Below are positions 28,456 through 36,454 of a stretch of DNA of 48,123 nucleotides, in pieces. Origin of the DNA: Actinomycetota bacterium. GTDB taxonomy: Bacteria > Actinomycetota > Actinomycetes > Nanopelagicales > Nanopelagicaceae. Within the stretch, counting starts at the first letter, position 1; each line of letters starts with the position of its first letter. A model generated the notes under the pieces. That model did no database searches and was not told where the DNA came from. It worked only from the letters and a program-made list of their open reading frames with translations. A program made the translations under genes and the position numbers. The DNA is taken from positions 1 to 48,123 of the forward strand of contig JAPLBA010000006.1 in NCBI GenBank assembly GCA_026393015.1, written 5' to 3'.

Positions 28456-29036
28456 TAGCTGTAGTCGTACGTGCTGTCGTAACCCCCATTTTGGGCTGCA
28501 TACACAATCAAGGCAATCACCATAATTGCTCCCACGATGCCGACCCAACCGAGAACCACCCCAGCGATCGCCATGCCCTTGCCCTTTTGGCGTGGGTCGC
28601 GCTTAATTTGGCCGAGAGATATATAGCCAAAGATCAACGAGAGGATCGATCCCACCCCGTAGATCCAGAGGACTCCGAGAACCAGGGCGGCGATAGACAT
28701 GCCGTTGGTGCCACTGCCTACCGGCAATGGCGCGCCATATGGACCAGCGCCCATGGGAGTGACGGGGTAGCCAGCTGGGCCATAGGGAGCGGGCTGGCCG
28801 AAGGGCTGGGCGAAGGTAGCTGGTGGCTGGGTTTGCTGGGTTTGCTGGGTTTGTTGGGCCTGCTGGGCCTGGCTCGCAGATCCAGGGATAGCTTCTGGCC
28901 GGACCGTGGCGGGGTACCACTTTCCATCCCATGCCTGCCACCAACCGGGAGGCGGAGTCTGCCCGCCCTCATTGGCTGGATTCTCCGGATTCTCCGGATT
29001 GGCTGGATTCCCCGGATTCGCTGGATTTTCGCTCAT
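28452..29036 (-). CDS. DUF4190-like small membrane protein with low-complexity N-terminus
   Basis: 194 residues on the minus strand. It starts MSENPANPG after AGGA. Residues 1-25 are NPx repeats. [15 protein letters not shown] (about 28-42) resembles the short Trp motif (PGWYxDPxG-like) of actinobacterial membrane proteins. A Gln/Thr and Pro/Gly-rich stretch follows to about 108. Two membrane helices (about 113-135 and 155-180) flank [20 protein letters not shown], the typical DUF4190 loop with [13 protein letters not shown]. Function unknown. It lies tail to tail with map and divergent from infA, interrupting a normally continuous operon. Confidence 0.82.
   Translation of the reverse strand: MSENPANPGNPANPENPENPANEGGQTPPPGWWQAWDGKWYPATVRPEAIPGSASQAQQAQQTQQTQQTQPPATFAQPFGQPAPYGPAGYPVTPMGAGPYGAPLPVGSGTNGMSIAALVLGVLWIYGVGSILSLIFGYISLGQIKRDPRQKGKGMAIAGVVLGWVGIVGAIMVIALIVYAAQNGGYDSTYDYSY
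28831..28875 (-). repeat. 9-nt tandem repeat encoding Gln-rich segment
   Basis: Five units based on GTTTGCTGG (two exact, then GTTTGTTGG, GCCTGCTGG, GCCTGGCTC) lie in the DUF4190-like gene. On the coding strand they give QAQ and QTQ triplets. The period is a codon multiple, so unit changes keep the frame. Confidence 0.75.
28978..29031 (-). repeat. 9-nt tandem repeat encoding NPx segment
   Basis: Six consecutive 9-nt units start with GGATT (GGATTCTCC twice, then GGATTGGCT, GGATTCCCC, GGATTCGCT, GGATTTTCG). They encode the Asn-Pro-x triplets at the N-terminus of the DUF4190-like protein. This is a second, unrelated repeat in the same gene. Confidence 0.8.
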
Positions 29037-29065
29037 GGGGTAATCCTACGACTCACCCGGCCGAT

Positions 29066-29094
29066 TTTTCACTTCCAGCCCTCCCACGTAGACT
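29066..29094 (+). promoter_or_regulatory. candidate promoter of infA-rpmJ
   Basis: TTTTCA (29066-29071) and TAGACT (29089-29094) are 17 nt apart. The predicted start near 29101 gives a 49-nt leader containing a CAGGC/GCCTG hairpin (29109-29124). A promoter is needed here because the minus-strand gene cuts infA off from the spc operon. Confidence 0.45.
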
Positions 29095-29149
29095 CAACCC
29101 TTGTGCCACAGGCGTTTTTGCCTGGGGTGCCGAACGGGAAGGGGATTGG

Positions 29150-29371
29150 GTGACGAAGAAGGATGGTGCCATCGAAATTGAGGGCACAGTCTCGGAAGCG
29201 CTGCCAAATGCCATGTTCCGTGTGGAGTTAGCAAACGGCCACAAAGTTCTCGCGCACATTAGCGGGAAGATGCGTCAGCACTACATTCGCATTCTTCCAG
29301 AGGACCGAGTAGTTGTGGAATTAAGTCCGTATGACCTCACCCGAGGTCGCATCGTCTACCGATACAAGTAG
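29150..29371 (+). CDS. infA: translation initiation factor IF-1
   Basis: 73 residues from the GTG at 29150, preceded by GAAGGGGA. The product starts [20 protein letters not shown] and contains [20 protein letters not shown] and [17 protein letters not shown], a single OB (S1) domain. IF-1 binds the 30S A site during initiation. An in-frame open stretch upstream is just the antisense of the DUF4190-like gene. rpmJ follows after 18 nt. Confidence 0.97.
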   Translation: MTKKDGAIEIEGTVSEALPNAMFRVELANGHKVLAHISGKMRQHYIRILPEDRVVVELSPYDLTRGRIVYRYK

Positions 29372-29389
29372 CCGGTCGAAAGAGGAGCG

Positions 29390-29503
29390 ATGAAGGTAAA
29401 ACCAAGCGTGAAGAAGATTTGCGACAAGTGCAAAGTAATTCGCCGTCACGGTCGAGTTATGGTCATTTGCGAGAACCTTCGTCATAAGCAACGTCAGGGA
29501 TAG
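29390..29503 (+). CDS. rpmJ: 50S ribosomal protein L36 (zinc-binding)
   Basis: 37 residues, too short for most ORF scans: [20 protein letters not shown], then [17 protein letters not shown]. Cys11, Cys14, Cys27 and His32 form the zinc site of the C+ type. AGAGGAG lies just before the ATG. L36 is a small 50S protein near the base of the stalk. Its place between infA and rpsM is the normal one. Confidence 0.95.
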   Translation: MKVKPSVKKICDKCKVIRRHGRVMVICENLRHKQRQG

Positions 29504-29674
29504 TAGTAACACCTTTATCGATCGCACCACCCGCACTACCTGCACTACCAAAAACTAGATACGCGTCACTCAACTTCGTGAAAGCGAAGACTCTCGGCCC
29601 GGAGGTCGAGACTCAACCCGGGCGGGTAGAGACGAGTGGCGGAGGACCTCCGGAATAGCAAAGGAACCCGCCCT
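29504..29674 (+). promoter_or_regulatory. rpsM leader / alpha-operon spacer with hairpins
   Basis: This 171-nt spacer has no gene. GCCCGG (29597-29602) can pair with CCGGGC (29618-29623). A CTTCG/CGAAG hairpin lies just upstream (about 29574-29588). A near-palindrome CGGAGG-A-CCTCCG (29640-29652) contains CCTCC, which could pair with a ribosome site. No clear -35/-10 pair was found. It may be an S4-responsive leader, as in other alpha operons, but this is inference. Confidence 0.35.
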
Positions 29675-30052
29675 ATGGCACGCCTCGTCGGTGTAGATCT
29701 TCCGCGTGATAAGCGCGTTGAAATCGCACTCACATATATATTCGGCATCGGCCGTACGCGCTCGCAGAAAATTCTCGGCGCTACCGGTGTCAATCCAAAC
29801 ACTCGCGTGAAGGATCTCGGTGAGCCAGAGCTTGCCAAACTCCGTGAATTCATCGAGGGCAATTACAAAATCGAAGGCGATTTGCGCCGCGAAGTTGCAG
29901 CTGACATTCGCCGCAAAGTTGAAATCGGTTGCTACCAAGGAATCCGTCACCGTCGTGGCCTTCCTGTCCGCGGACAACGCACCCACACCAACGCCCGTAC
30001 CCGTAAAGGCCCTCGCCGCGCTATCGCCGGCAAGAAGAAAGTCACGAAGTAG
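29675..30052 (+). CDS. rpsM: 30S ribosomal protein S13
   Basis: 125 residues from the ATG at 29675, with AAAGGA upstream. A GTG at 29636 would add 13 non-conserved residues. It contains [20 protein letters not shown], the helix-hairpin region [14 protein letters not shown], and the C-terminal [20 protein letters not shown] tail that touches the P-site tRNA. S13 bridges the 30S head to L5. It starts the S13-S11-S4-alpha-L17 series. Confidence 0.97.
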   Translation: MARLVGVDLPRDKRVEIALTYIFGIGRTRSQKILGATGVNPNTRVKDLGEPELAKLREFIEGNYKIEGDLRREVAADIRRKVEIGCYQGIRHRRGLPVRGQRTHTNARTRKGPRRAIAGKKKVTK

Positions 30053-30057
30053 GAGAG

Positions 30058-30465
30058 ATGCCACCAAAATCAAAGCAGGCACCTGGCAAAGTCAAGGTGC
30101 GTCGCAAAGAGAAGAAGAACGTTGCTCACGGGCATGCCCACATCAAGAGCACCTTCAACAACACCATTGTTTCTATCACCGACCCAACGGGGGCAGTGAT
30201 CGCATGGGCTTCAGCTGGTCAAGTGGGCTTCAAGGGCTCTCGCAAGTCGACTCCATTTGCTGCCCAACTCGCAGCCGAAGCCGCAGCACGTCGCGCACAG
30301 GAGCACGGCATGCGCAAAGTAGATGTATTCGTCAAGGGTCCCGGTTCGGGTCGCGAGACGGCTATTCGTTCCCTTCAGGCCGCTGGGCTGGAAGTGGGTT
30401 CCATCTCCGATGTAACTCCACAACCTCACAACGGTTGCCGTCCTCCCAAGCGCCGACGCGTTTGA
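30058..30465 (+). CDS. rpsK: 30S ribosomal protein S11
   Basis: 135 residues. A basic N-terminal arm precedes [20 protein letters not shown], with [20 protein letters not shown] and the conserved C-terminal [16 protein letters not shown]11 lies on the platform near the mRNA exit and the Shine-Dalgarno helix. GTAGGAGAG is the ribosome site; the gap to rpsM is 5 nt. Confidence 0.97.
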   Translation: MPPKSKQAPGKVKVRRKEKKNVAHGHAHIKSTFNNTIVSITDPTGAVIAWASAGQVGFKGSRKSTPFAAQLAAEAAARRAQEHGMRKVDVFVKGPGSGRETAIRSLQAAGLEVGSISDVTPQPHNGCRPPKRRRV

Positions 30466-30485
30466 TGTCGAAGAGAGATAAATAA

Positions 30486-31112
30486 ATGGCTCGTTATACA
30501 GGCGCAGATTGCAAGCGTTGCCGTCGAGAGAAGGTCAAACTCTTCCTCAAGGGCTCTAAGTGCGATGGCCCAAAGTGTCCTATTGAGTCACGCCCATACC
30601 CTCCGGGGCAACACGGACGTGGCCGTAGCAAGGATTCTGAGTACCTCCTTCAGATGCGCGAGAAGCAGAAGTGCGCACGCATCTACGGTGTTCTCGAGAA
30701 GCAATTCCGTGGCTACTACGAAGAGGCCAACCGTCGTCAAGGTAAGACAGGCGAAAACCTGCTCCGCATCCTTGAGACTCGTCTCGACAACGTGGTCTAC
30801 CGCGCTGGCTTTGCAAAGAGCCGCGACATGGCACGTCAGCTCGTCAAGCACGGTCACTTCTTAGTCAACGGTCACAAGGTAGATATTCCTTCCTTCCGTG
30901 TCACTGAAGCAGATGTTATTGACGTGCGTCCGTCATCACTTGAAATGACTCCCTTCCTAATTGCACAAGCTGAAATCGGTGAGAAGACCGTGCCAGCTTG
31001 GCTAGAAGTTGTCGGATCAAGAATGCGCATTCTCGTGCACTCGCTTCCTGCTCGTCAGATCATTGATACCCAGGTGCAAGAGCAACTTATCGTCGAGCTT
31101 TACTCGAAGTAA
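30486..31112 (+). CDS. rpsD: 30S ribosomal protein S4
   Basis: 208 residues. The N-terminal zinc motif is CKRC (9-12) with Cys26 and Cys31, so this is the C+ form. The S4 domain follows (about 98-160), with [20 protein letters not shown] and [21 protein letters not shown]4 starts 30S assembly and controls fidelity with S5. In E. coli it represses the alpha operon; the leader at 29504 is the place to look for a similar site. Confidence 0.97.
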   Translation: MARYTGADCKRCRREKVKLFLKGSKCDGPKCPIESRPYPPGQHGRGRSKDSEYLLQMREKQKCARIYGVLEKQFRGYYEEANRRQGKTGENLLRILETRLDNVVYRAGFAKSRDMARQLVKHGHFLVNGHKVDIPSFRVTEADVIDVRPSSLEMTPFLIAQAEIGEKTVPAWLEVVGSRMRILVHSLPARQIIDTQVQEQLIVELYSK

Positions 31113-31173
31113 TCACCACCAAATCAACACGGGCTTCATATAACGGTCGCCCCGAACAAGTGGAGGAATAACA

Positions 31174-32214
31174 GTGCTGATCGCACAACGCCCCATCCTC
31201 TCTGAAGAGGTAGTAAGCGAATCACGCTCACGGTTCATCATTGAGCCTCTTGAGCCAGGATTCGGATACACGCTCGGAAACTCTCTCCGCCGCACGCTTC
31301 TTTCATCAATTCCAGGTGCTGCAGTAACCAGCATTCGGGTTGAGGGAATCTTGCACGAGTTCACCACGATCCCTGGTGTCAAAGAAGACATCACTGATCT
31401 TGTGCTGAACATCAAGGGATTGGTTATCTCGTGCGAACACGATGAGCCCGTCGTCATGTACTTGCGCAAGCAAGGTCCTGGCGTTGTTACTGCTGCAGAT
31501 ATTGCGCCACCTGCTGGCGTTGAAGTTCATAACCCCAACCTTCACCTCGCTACGCTTAACGGCAAAGGCAAGTTGGAAATCGAGCTCACTGTTGAGCGCG
31601 GTCGTGGATATGTAACTGCAGTACAGAACAAGCAACTCGGTGCAGAAATCGGCCGCATTCCAGTCGACTCCATCTACTCACCAGTTCTTCGCGTTACCTA
31701 CAAGGTAGAAGCCACTCGCGTAGAACAACGCACTGACTTCGACCGGCTTGTGGTTGATGTTGAGTCTAAGGAGAGCATCTCTCCTCGCGACGCAATGGCA
31801 TCGGCAGGCAGGACCCTAGTTGAGCTCTTTGGCTTGGCCCGCGAACTTAACCTTGATGCTGAAGGTATTGACCTCGGTCCATCACCATCAGATGCCGCAC
31901 TTGCCGCAGATCTTGCGCTCCCGATCGAAGATCTTGAGCTCACGGTTCGTTCATACAACTGCCTCAAGCGCGAAGGTGTACACACAGTCGGCGAACTAGT
32001 CGGACGTAGCGAAGCTGATCTTCTCGACATTCGTAACTTCGGTTCGAAGTCAATCGATGAAGTGAAGGCCAAGCTCATCTCAATGGGTCTTGCACTGAAA
32101 GATAGTCCGGCCGGATTCGATCGTTCGCTGGTTGTCACATATGACGATGACGCGGATTTCGATTACGACCCCACTGAAATTCCGCCGGTCATCATCGAAG
32201 ACCAGCAGTACTAG
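31174..32214 (+). CDS. rpoA: DNA-directed RNA polymerase subunit alpha
   Basis: 346 residues from a GTG start behind GTGGAGGA. The N-terminal dimerisation domain contains [40 protein letters not shown] and the GRGYVTA segment. The C-terminal domain (about 250-320) has [20 protein letters not shown] and [19 protein letters not shown], which binds UP-element DNA and activators. An acidic tail ends the protein. Alpha dimer nucleates RNA polymerase assembly with beta and beta', encoded 20 kb upstream. Confidence 0.98.
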   Translation: MLIAQRPILSEEVVSESRSRFIIEPLEPGFGYTLGNSLRRTLLSSIPGAAVTSIRVEGILHEFTTIPGVKEDITDLVLNIKGLVISCEHDEPVVMYLRKQGPGVVTAADIAPPAGVEVHNPNLHLATLNGKGKLEIELTVERGRGYVTAVQNKQLGAEIGRIPVDSIYSPVLRVTYKVEATRVEQRTDFDRLVVDVESKESISPRDAMASAGRTLVELFGLARELNLDAEGIDLGPSPSDAALAADLALPIEDLELTVRSYNCLKREGVHTVGELVGRSEADLLDIRNFGSKSIDEVKAKLISMGLALKDSPAGFDRSLVVTYDDDADFDYDPTEIPPVIIEDQQY

Positions 32215-32226
32215 GGAGAGAGATAG

Positions 32227-32772
32227 ATGCCAACTCCAACTAAAGGTCCTCGCCTCGGTGGCGGTCCTGCTCACGAGAAGATGATTCTTGCGAATCTCGC
32301 AAGCCAACTCTTCGAGCATGGTCGCATCACTACGACTGAGACCAAAGCAAAGCGCGTGCGTCCGCTCGCCGAGAAGATGATTACCTTCGCAAAGAAGGGC
32401 GATCTCGCTTCTCGTCGTCGCGTGATGACAGTTATTCGTAGCAAGGGCGTCGTACATACTCTCTTCACCGAGATTGGTCCACGTTTTGCTGAGCGCGATG
32501 GTGGTTACACCCGTATTACGAAGATTGGTCCACGCAAGGGTGACAATGCCCCGATGGCAATCATCGAAGTACTTGTAGAAGGTACGCCTGGTAAGAAGGC
32601 TGTCGTCGGCGAAGCAACTGCCACTGCTGCTAAAGCTGCTGCTAAGAAGGCTCCGGCCAAGAAGGCTGCTGCTAAGAAGGCTCCGGCTAAGAAGGCTGAT
32701 GACGCGGCTCCTGCTAAAAAGGCTGCCGCAAAGAAGGCCCCAGCAAAGAAAGCTGCCGCAAAGAGCAAGTAG
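32227..32772 (+). CDS. rplQ: 50S ribosomal protein L17 with Lys/Ala-rich C-terminal tail
   Basis: 181 residues. The core (1-~125) starts [20 protein letters not shown] and contains [19 protein letters not shown] and [18 protein letters not shown] tail of about 55 residues follows, made of AAKKAPAKK-type repeats with one acidic break (DDAAP), like the tails of histone-like HupB proteins. Actinobacterial L17 often has such an extension; the rRNA contacts it makes are unknown. It sits 12 nt after rpoA, with a hairpin just downstream inside truA. Confidence 0.96.
   Translation: MPTPTKGPRLGGGPAHEKMILANLASQLFEHGRITTTETKAKRVRPLAEKMITFAKKGDLASRRRVMTVIRSKGVVHTLFTEIGPRFAERDGGYTRITKIGPRKGDNAPMAIIEVLVEGTPGKKAVVGEATATAAKAAAKKAPAKKAAAKKAPAKKADDAAPAKKAAAKKAPAKKAAAKSK
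32620..32769 (+). repeat. imperfect tandem repeat encoding the L17 KKAPAKKAA tail
   Basis: Units built on AAGAAGGCTCCGG and AAGAAGGCTGCTGC recur about every 15 or 30 nt. Two near-identical 30-nt units are followed by more diverged copies that use CCA and GCA codons, which suggests duplication followed by drift. They encode the basic tail of L17. Confidence 0.75.
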
Positions 32773-32798
32773 TTCTTCACTCGTTCTAGCGTTTAGAT

Positions 32799-33665
32799 AT
32801 GAATAACGATGAGCCCACCAGCAATGGTGGGCTCATTCGTTTACGCCTAGATATTTCTTACGATGGTGAATTTTTCAATGGCTGGGCAAAGCAAGAAAAA
32901 TTACGCACCGTTCAAGGCGAATTGGAAAGAATCTTTGGGTTCATCTTCTTTGCAGAGACACCGCTCACCTGTGCGGGTAGGACAGATTCGGGCGTACACG
33001 CGCGCGGTCAAGTCGCCCACATGGATGTCCCAGAAAATAAGTGGCGAGAGATAGAGGCGCAAGGTCTTTATCGTCTTAATCGTGCGCTGGCAGAGGATGT
33101 ACGAGTATTAGCAGTGCAGGTGGCTGATAAAGACTTTGATGCACGCTTTAGTGCCTTGGCACGCACGTACTCGTATCGCATTGCAGACGGGGCTGTCGGC
33201 CCGCTACCGCTCAATCGCAAGAGCGTTCTCTCTTGGCCGGATCGCCTTAATGATGTTGCTATGGCGCAAGCAAGTGATTTGTTATTAGGCGAGCACGATT
33301 TCACTGGTTTCTGTCGTCGCCGTGAATTTGCCACCACGATTCGAACTATCCAATCATTTACTTGGGAGCGCACGACTGAATACCTTTGTGCCACCGTCAC
33401 GGCTGACGCGTTCTGTCATTCGATGGTTCGCTCATTGATGGGTGCGTTGACCGCGGTTGGGGAAGGTCGTAAGCCGATCGAATGGCCCGCTTCGATGCTC
33501 AATGCCACCGAACGCGCAAGTGATGTGCCGGTACTTCCGCCTCATGGGCTGACGTTGGAGCATGTGCGCTACCCTTCCCAAGCGGAATTAGCCGCGCGTG
33601 CGGCTGACACTAAAAAGAGACGTCAACGCCCGGATTATCGAGAGTCGGTCCATGGGTCACATTGA
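32799..33665 (+). CDS. truA: tRNA pseudouridine synthase A (pseudouridine 38-40)
   Basis: 288 residues. The catalytic Asp is in CAGRTDSGVHARGQVAHMD. Other conserved parts are LDISYDGEFFNGWAKQ, YSYRIADG and MVRSLMGALTAVGEGR. TruA makes pseudouridine at 38-40 in the tRNA anticodon arm. The ATG at 32799 has no ribosome site; TAGCGT lies 6 nt before it, as in leaderless actinobacterial mRNAs. A 12-bp hairpin covers codons 4-13, before the conserved domain begins. No other ATG, GTG or TTG is available before LIRLRLDISYDG. The 3' end overlaps the next gene by 14 nt. Confidence 0.93.
   Translation: MNNDEPTSNGGLIRLRLDISYDGEFFNGWAKQEKLRTVQGELERIFGFIFFAETPLTCAGRTDSGVHARGQVAHMDVPENKWREIEAQGLYRLNRALAEDVRVLAVQVADKDFDARFSALARTYSYRIADGAVGPLPLNRKSVLSWPDRLNDVAMAQASDLLLGEHDFTGFCRRREFATTIRTIQSFTWERTTEYLCATVTADAFCHSMVRSLMGALTAVGEGRKPIEWPASMLNATERASDVPVLPPHGLTLEHVRYPSQAELAARAADTKKRRQRPDYRESVHGSH
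32809..32836 (+). other. 12-bp GNRA-capped hairpin inside the 5' end of truA
   Basis: ATGAGCCCACCA (32809-32820) and TGGTGGGCTCAT (32825-32836) are perfectly complementary, with a GCAA tetraloop. TCGTTT follows. It looks like a terminator or attenuator for the alpha operon placed within the first codons of truA. A weak T-run (one T, then TTT) argues for partial termination at most. Confidence 0.75.
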
Positions 33666-35253
33666 TGTCAGTGGTGTTACCTACATGCTCTCCGACGGAC
33701 GCATTCTCTTAAGTGATGTCTCTTTTCGAGTCGGCGACGGCGTCAAGGCAGCCCTTGTGGGGCCCAACGGCGCAGGGAAGACCACGCTCTTTCGCTTGAT
33801 CGCTGGCGATATCGATCCAGAACTAGGCGTCGTTGCACGCTCTGGTGGGCTTGGTGTGATGCGTCAGTTCATCGGATCCATCCGCGATGAGAGCACCGTG
33901 CGAGATCTGCTCATTTCGATTTCTCCACTGCCCATTCGCGACGGGGCACTTCGCATGGATGCCACCGAAAAGAAGATGTCAGAGTCGCATGCTGAGAGCG
34001 ATCAAATGGCGTATGCCCAAGCCATTTCAGATTGGGGCGACATTGGTGGCTACGACGCCGAAGTTACCTGGGATCTTTGTGCCATGGCTGCACTCGGTAA
34101 ACCTTTTGATGAAGTCGCTACTCGGCCGGTGAGCACGCTCTCTGGTGGTGAACAAAAACGCTTAGTACTTGAAGCCTTGCTCCGTGGTCCAGAAGAAGTA
34201 TTGCTGCTTGATGAGCCGGACAACTACTTAGATGTTCCCGGAAAGCGTTGGCTTGAAGAACAAATCAACGAGAGCCGCAAAACAATTTTCTTCATTACTC
34301 ATGATCGCGAATTGTTAGGCCGCACGGCAAAGCGCATCGTCACTCTCGAGCAAGGCAACAACGGAAGCTCGGTTTGGATTCATGGCGAAGGCTTTGGTAC
34401 CTGGCACGATGCACGTAAAGCCCGCAACGTGCGCCTCGCTGATTCCGTGGCTCGTTGGGAAGAGGAGCACCAACGTCTTGAAGACCTGGTTCGGACATTG
34501 CAGATCCAGGCATCAAATAGCCCCGCAATGGCTAGCAAGTATCACGCCATGCAAACGCGCCTGAGAAAATTTGAGGAAGCGGGTCAACCTGCGCCTCCGC
34601 CACCGGAGCAGAATGTGCGCGTGCGACTTCGCGGCGGACGCACTGGCGTGCGTGCAGTCACCATGGAGAAATTTTCACTTACTGGTTTAACGAAGCCATT
34701 CGACGGCGAAATCTTCTTCGGTGATCGGGTCGCCGTGCTGGGAGCAAACGGTTCCGGAAAGAGCCACTTCCTACGACTGCTGGGGGGAGAGGGTGTGTCA
34801 CACACAGGCACTTGTCGGCTAGGTGCTCGCGTGCAACCTGGTCTCTTTGCGCAGACCCATGCGCATCCAGAATTTGTTGGCAAGAGCTTGATCGCTCTCC
34901 TCTGGGAGCTCCACTCACTTCAACTAGGCCCGGCGATGTCGGTGCTGCGCCGGTATGAATTAGACCAACAGGGGGAGCAGCGCTTTGAATCCCTCTCAGG
35001 GGGCCAGGCCGCCCGCTTTCAAATTCTCCTGCTCGAGCTTGAAGGTTCTACCCTCCTATTGCTGGATGAACCGACGGATAACCTCGATTTGGCGAGCGCT
35101 GAGGCGCTCGAAGATGGCCTCGAGGGCTTCGAGGGGACGGTAGTCGCCGTGACCCACGATCGCTGGTTTGCCCGTTCATTTGACCGCTTCCTGGTCTTTG
35201 GTGAGGACGGGGTCGTCCGGGAGAGCCCCGAGCCAGTCTGGGAAGCGTGGTAG
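33652..35253 (+). CDS. ABC-F family ATPase (two nucleotide-binding domains, no membrane domain)
   Basis: 533 residues from the ATG at 33652; a start at 33598 would add 18 residues unlike the family. The first domain has Walker A GPNGAGKT, signature LSGGEQKR and Walker B LLLDEPDNYLD. An Arg/Glu-rich linker (about 255-330) follows. The second domain has GANGSGKS, LSGGQAAR and LLLDEPTDNLD. ABC-F proteins act on the ribosome E site (EttA-like translation factors or antibiotic-resistance factors). The place between truA and rplM suggests a housekeeping translation role. Subfamily not determined. Confidence 0.9.
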   Translation: MGHIDVSGVTYMLSDGRILLSDVSFRVGDGVKAALVGPNGAGKTTLFRLIAGDIDPELGVVARSGGLGVMRQFIGSIRDESTVRDLLISISPLPIRDGALRMDATEKKMSESHAESDQMAYAQAISDWGDIGGYDAEVTWDLCAMAALGKPFDEVATRPVSTLSGGEQKRLVLEALLRGPEEVLLLDEPDNYLDVPGKRWLEEQINESRKTIFFITHDRELLGRTAKRIVTLEQGNNGSSVWIHGEGFGTWHDARKARNVRLADSVARWEEEHQRLEDLVRTLQIQASNSPAMASKYHAMQTRLRKFEEAGQPAPPPPEQNVRVRLRGGRTGVRAVTMEKFSLTGLTKPFDGEIFFGDRVAVLGANGSGKSHFLRLLGGEGVSHTGTCRLGARVQPGLFAQTHAHPEFVGKSLIALLWELHSLQLGPAMSVLRRYELDQQGEQRFESLSGGQAARFQILLLELEGSTLLLLDEPTDNLDLASAEALEDGLEGFEGTVVAVTHDRWFARSFDRFLVFGEDGVVRESPEPVWEAW

Positions 35254-35267
35254 CCAACTCGCCCGCT

Positions 35268-35297
35268 TTGACCCGTCCGCTCTGGCGCGGGTAATCT
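35268..35297 (+). promoter_or_regulatory. promoter of rplM-rpsI
   Basis: TTGACC (35268-35273) and TAATCT (35292-35297) are 18 nt apart, a near-consensus actinobacterial housekeeping promoter that starts 14 nt after the ABC-F stop. The predicted transcript start is near 35304. CCCGC (35262-35266) and GCGGG (35287-35291) flank the -35 weakly. Confidence 0.68.
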
Positions 35298-35303
35298 TGC
35301 CCG

Positions 35304-35408
35304 TCGGTCCCCAAACGGGGCCATGGCTCCACTCTTTCGAACGGTGTCTTTGTCGGACAGGTTCGCGAGATCAGGTTCCAGTACTAGATCTGAAAGAAGA
35401 GGTTCGGC
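35304..35408 (+). promoter_or_regulatory. structured rplM leader (possible L13 autoregulation)
   Basis: About 105 nt from the predicted start to the rplM GTG. CGAAC (35338-35342) pairs with GTTCG (35361-35365), enclosing TGTC (35345-35348) with GACA (35356-35359). AGATC (35368-35372) pairs with GATCT (35387-35391). No U-tract is present, so any control would be on translation. L13 leaders are known in other phyla; identity here is inference. Confidence 0.4.
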
Positions 35409-35858
35409 GTGCGCACGTTTAGCCCGAAGCCTGGCGATATTGATCGTCAGTGGCATGTTATTGATGCAACCGATGTCATTCTCGGTCGCCTTGCCACGCA
35501 CGCTGCCGTCCTTCTTCGCGGCAAGCACAAGCCCACCGTTGCAGCACACATGGACATGGGCGACTTTGTCATTGTTATCAATGCAGAAAAGATTGCGATG
35601 AGCGGTAACAAGCTCAACCAAAAGATGGCGCATCATCACTCTGGTTTCCCAGGTGGTCTTACTTCGGTGAAGTACAGAGACCTCCTTGTTCAAAACCCAG
35701 TACGTGCACTCGAGAAGGCAATCAAGGGAATGCTCCCAAAGAGCTCACTCGGTCGTCACATGGGTTCCAAGTTGAAGGTGTACGCAGGTCCAAACCACCC
35801 ACACTCCGCACAATCTCCACAGCCGTATACCTTTAATCAAGTTTCGCAAGTGAACTGA
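35409..35858 (+). CDS. rplM: 50S ribosomal protein L13
   Basis: 149 residues from a GTG start that gives the actinobacterial N-terminus [60 protein letters not shown] and [19 protein letters not shown] are conserved. L13 is an early 50S assembly protein. AAGAAGAGG upstream is an acceptable ribosome site. rpsI follows after 9 nt, the usual pair. Confidence 0.97.
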   Translation: MRTFSPKPGDIDRQWHVIDATDVILGRLATHAAVLLRGKHKPTVAAHMDMGDFVIVINAEKIAMSGNKLNQKMAHHHSGFPGGLTSVKYRDLLVQNPVRALEKAIKGMLPKSSLGRHMGSKLKVYAGPNHPHSAQSPQPYTFNQVSQVN

Positions 35859-35867
35859 GGATAAATA

Positions 35868-36353
35868 GTGACGAACGAGATCGAAATCGACGACCTAGAA
35901 GCGAACGCGCCTTCTTCATACACCACCAGCACTCCTTCTGCTGCTACGAACCGTCCAGCCCTTACCGCTCCTGGCGGCGGCACCGGTCGTCGTAAAGAAG
36001 CCGTTGCTCGCGTGCGCATCGTTCCGGGCACTGGTCGTTGGACGATCAATGGTCGCACCCTCGATAACTACTTCCCTAACAAGGTTCACCAACAACTCGT
36101 CTCCGAGCCTTTTCGTACTGTGGGTGCCGATGGCACTTACGACGTACATGCTCGCATTCATGGTGGCGGCATTTCAGGTCAAGCCGGTGCACTTCGTCTT
36201 GGAATTTCACGCGCACTCAATGAGATCGATACGGAAGCTCATCGTCCATCACTTAAGAAGGCTGGCTTCCTTACTCGTGATCCTCGTGCGATTGAGCGCA
36301 AGAAGTACGGCTTAAAGAAAGCCCGTAAGCGTTCGCAATACAGTAAGCGATAA
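35868..36353 (+). CDS. rpsI: 30S ribosomal protein S9
   Basis: 161 residues from a GTG start with TGAGGATAA upstream. The first ~40 residues are an acidic, Ser/Thr-rich extension common in Actinobacteria. The core contains [20 protein letters not shown] and [19 protein letters not shown]. The invariant tail [12 protein letters not shown], whose last Arg touches the P-site tRNA, is intact. It ends the ribosomal run and is followed by a strong terminator. Confidence 0.97.
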   Translation: MTNEIEIDDLEANAPSSYTTSTPSAATNRPALTAPGGGTGRRKEAVARVRIVPGTGRWTINGRTLDNYFPNKVHQQLVSEPFRTVGADGTYDVHARIHGGGISGQAGALRLGISRALNEIDTEAHRPSLKKAGFLTRDPRAIERKKYGLKKARKRSQYSKR

Positions 36354-36364
36354 TTTAAGAACTC

Positions 36365-36406
36365 AAGAGGAGCCTCGAACCACTTCGGTTCGAGGCTCCT
36401 CTTTTT
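36365..36406 (+). terminator. strong intrinsic terminator after rpsI
   Basis: AAGAGGAGCCTCGAACC (36365-36381) is perfectly complementary to 36387-36403 over 17 bp with a 5-nt loop. TTTTT ends at 36406. It is the clearest Rho-independent terminator in the window and separates the ribosomal block from glmM. Confidence 0.95.
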
Positions 36407-36454
36407 AAGTGGCAAGAGCCCCAAAAGTGAGGGCGCTATGGAAGGATCAAAGTT

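Noticed and set aside
29109-29124. Terminator between the DUF4190-like gene and infA
   Set aside because: The CAGGC/GCCTG stem is 5 bp, carries its T-run in the loop rather than after the stem, and lies inside the infA leader.
28491-29153. Long plus-strand open frame across the DUF4190-like gene and into infA
   Set aside because: It is the antisense of repeated NPx and Gln codons, has no ribosome site and no conserved motifs. The minus-strand product shows real domain features.
35262-35291. rplM as a fourth promoter with a repeat centred on the -35
   Set aside because: The arms are only 5 bp and the centre is about 6 bp off the -35 midpoint, so chance is likely. Kept as a promoter only.
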